A stretch of 24,135 nt of DNA. Source: a virus. Positions 22,971 through 24,135 of this stretch are shown piece after piece; the stretch's first letter is position 1, and each line of letters opens with the position of its first letter. A program made the translations under genes and the position numbers. The DNA lies in IMG/VR virus record IMGVR_UViG_3300045051_000983, positions 1-24,135 of that record. The stretch is one strand, 5' to 3'. Under the pieces are notes generated by a model. The model had not been told where the DNA came from. It searched no databases and saw only the letters and a program-made list of their open reading frames with translations.

Positions 22971-23360
22971 TTATTTACCCTTTTTATTGACCAAGGATAA
23001 TAGACCGCTAATGATACCAATATCAAATATTCCATTACCAGCCAGTCCAGCCGCTAAAGCATAAAGCAAAGCCCAATACCATTGAAGCCCGGCAAATATC
23101 CCGAATTGAAGGAACCATCCAGCAAACGCTAAAGCAACCGCAACAATCCATGAAAGGAATCGGGAAGCAAAACCGGAAGTTTTAAACAGGTATTTTTTAA
23201 GGAATTCAGTGACGGCCATTACAGCAGCGACAAATCCACCTAAAGTTAAAAACCATGTTCCTGGTTCGATAGTACCGGTGTCACCACCCTGAGCAAACAA
23301 ACACATTGGCGCTATCATTATGACGGCCAACATTAAAATGTATTTGATGAAATTTTTCAT
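22971..23360 (-). CDS. Holin-like membrane protein
   Basis: 129 residues. The N-terminal hydrophobic segment ends MCLFAQGG and looks like a signal peptide. Three more helices follow: about 36-55 (WFLTLGGFVAAVMAVTEFL), 66-89 (RFLSWIVAVALAFAGWFLQF) and 95-116 (YWALLYALAAGLAGNGIFDI), with a basic tail NKKGK. Size, helix number and Gly/Ala-rich composition fit a Bacteroidota phage holin, which releases the endolysin. It overlaps the gp10-like gene by 4 nt. Confidence 0.75.
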   Translation of the reverse strand: MKNFIKYILMLAVIMIAPMCLFAQGGDTGTIEPGTWFLTLGGFVAAVMAVTEFLKKYLFKTSGFASRFLSWIVAVALAFAGWFLQFGIFAGLQWYWALLYALAAGLAGNGIFDIGIISGLLSLVNKKGK

Positions 23361-23761
23361 AACTTGTTTTTTAATGATTCTAAATCCCCCTTCAGGAGAT
23401 CAATGATTTGAATAGTTTGATTTGATATGACATTGTAGCCTTTTGCTTCAACAGCTGCTGCATAATTCATCCCGGCAACACCGATCAGGTAGTAAACACC
23501 AGCATCTTTAGGAATTTCATTCAAGACTGATCGTGCAGTTTCATCTCCATCACCAACAAGCAACGTATTGCCTTTGAAAACGAAATAACCCAAGGAAGCC
23601 CGGAGATTGCCGGTTTGATCCTGATATGTCCTTTCATTCCTACAATCGGAAAGAAACTGCTCGCCTCGTCTGGTCATCATCGACAGAATCAACCCTTCAA
23701 GAACCTCTTTCGACTTGTTCAATTGATCGATTACACCTGAAACGCCAGACAATTTTATCAT
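23357..23761 (-). CDS. HK97 gp10-like neck/tail completion protein
   Basis: 134 residues. A helical N-terminus is followed by FLSDCRNERTYQDQTGNLRA (an arginine-rich helix and the DxTGxLRxS motif) and YYLIGVAGMNYAAAVEAKGY (the conserved Y-x-x-hE-xxG segment), both hallmarks of the HK97 gp10-like family. It acts at the head-tail joint. It overlaps the head-closure gene by 4 nt, and order within the neck module is canonical. Confidence 0.82.
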   Translation of the reverse strand: MIKLSGVSGVIDQLNKSKEVLEGLILSMMTRRGEQFLSDCRNERTYQDQTGNLRASLGYFVFKGNTLLVGDGDETARSVLNEIPKDAGVYYLIGVAGMNYAAAVEAKGYNVISNQTIQIIDLLKGDLESLKNKL

Positions 23762-24075
23762 AACCAGATTCTTGAATTTAGCTGACCGTTCTCGTGCCTC
23801 TTGACCTTTGCTTTTATTTCACGGGTACCGGAAATCTTCAAAGTACAATCGACACCAAAAGGGATTTCAATGTCCATTTTAGGAAGGTAAACAGTAAACT
23901 CAAACACCACCATTTCACCAGACTGAGAGAGTATTGTCTTGTTGCCTGAATTTGGTTCGGCCCGACAAACAAACTCCGTCGATGTAACGCCACTGAAAAC
24001 CCACTCCCCATTAACCTGTACAGGATGGGAAGTAGGTAGTTCAATGACAAGGATATGAGGATACTGAGCAACCAT
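23758..24075 (-). CDS. Head-closure (stopper) protein
   Basis: 105 residues from ATG 24075. A GTG at 24087 is a weaker start that would extend the protein by 4 residues. Predicted all-beta small barrel: HILVIELPTSHPVQVNGEWV, FVCRAEPNSG, MVVFEFTVYLPKMDIEIPFG and ending HENGQLNSRIWL. This matches the SPP1 gp16 / HK97 head-closure fold, and position next to the gp10-like gene supports it. Confidence 0.65.
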   Translation of the reverse strand: MVAQYPHILVIELPTSHPVQVNGEWVFSGVTSTEFVCRAEPNSGNKTILSQSGEMVVFEFTVYLPKMDIEIPFGVDCTLKISGTREIKAKVKRHENGQLNSRIWL

Positions 24076-24080
24076 ATTAA

Positions 24081-24135
24081 TTACCACTGATTGGTAGCAT
24101 CACGAATGACAGGGTTTGAGACATTGTAACTTTCA
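24081..24135 (-). CDS. C-terminus of an upstream neck gene (partial)
   Basis: The last 17 codons (ESYNVSNPVIRDATNQW, stop at 24081-24083) enter from the right edge, 5 nt before the head-closure ATG. By gene order it should be the head-tail adaptor (HK97 gp6 / SPP1 gp15 type). The fragment is too short to confirm either the frame or the family. Confidence 0.4.
   Translation of the reverse strand, partial: ESYNVSNPVIRDATNQW

Noticed and set aside
23838-24071. 77-codon leftward frame within the head-closure gene
   Set aside because: It is a shadow of the head-closure gene in another frame. The canonical neck order supports the other frame.

Overview
The window looks like most of a temperate, long-tailed (siphovirus-type) phage or prophage of a Bacteroidota host. 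The host assignment rests on four things. There is a textbook Bacteroidota promoter (TTTG, 21 nt, TATATTTG) in the immunity region. The integrase is of the type typical of Bacteroidota mobile elements. The receptor-binding fibre is BspA-like and leucine-rich. Most genes start without a Shine-Dalgarno sequence. Lipoprotein signals and a candidate outer-to-inner-membrane spanin fit a Gram-negative envelope.

Left end (1-1131): a leftward, translationally overlapping early operon. It encodes a small regulator of unknown family, a LuxR-type HTH protein with a membrane segment, a 32-residue ORF and an HTH (excisionase-like) protein that runs off the window. The operon is driven by a promoter overlapped by two 14-bp direct repeats, the likely operators. 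It has an approximately 200-nt hairpin-rich leader. Facing it, rightward, is a LexA/CI-type S24 repressor with an Ala-Gly cleavage site and a Ser/Lys dyad.

Cargo island (1894-7460): rightward genes behind the repressor, which makes them candidates for expression in the lysogen. They include lipoproteins or secreted proteins, a two-TM coiled-coil protein resembling putative phage abortive-infection (putAbiC-type) proteins, a lipoprotein DNA/RNA non-specific endonuclease with two Cys/His repeats, a small basic-adaptor-motif protein, and a 396-residue protein with an EVE/PUA-like sensor domain and a membrane helix. This looks like a superinfection-exclusion or defence module and is the part most likely to be undescribed.

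Integrase region (7490-9026): a complete leftward tyrosine recombinase. Upstream lie two pairs of GGGAACG repeats at 12-bp period and a strong bidirectional-looking terminator.

Right part (9027-24135): the leftward neck, lysis and tail module, read from right to left. The order is: end of a neck adaptor gene, head closure, HK97-gp10-like protein, holin, candidate unimolecular spanin, tail terminator, major tail protein (followed by an intrinsic terminator), endolysin, membrane coiled-coil protein, tail assembly chaperone G with a -1 frameshift to GT at a T9 run, tape measure, Dit-like protein, Dit, Tal/fibre fusion, LRR fibre, and a small protein. Capsid, packaging and replication genes lie outside the window. 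No tRNA, CRISPR array, reverse transcriptase or insertion sequence was seen.
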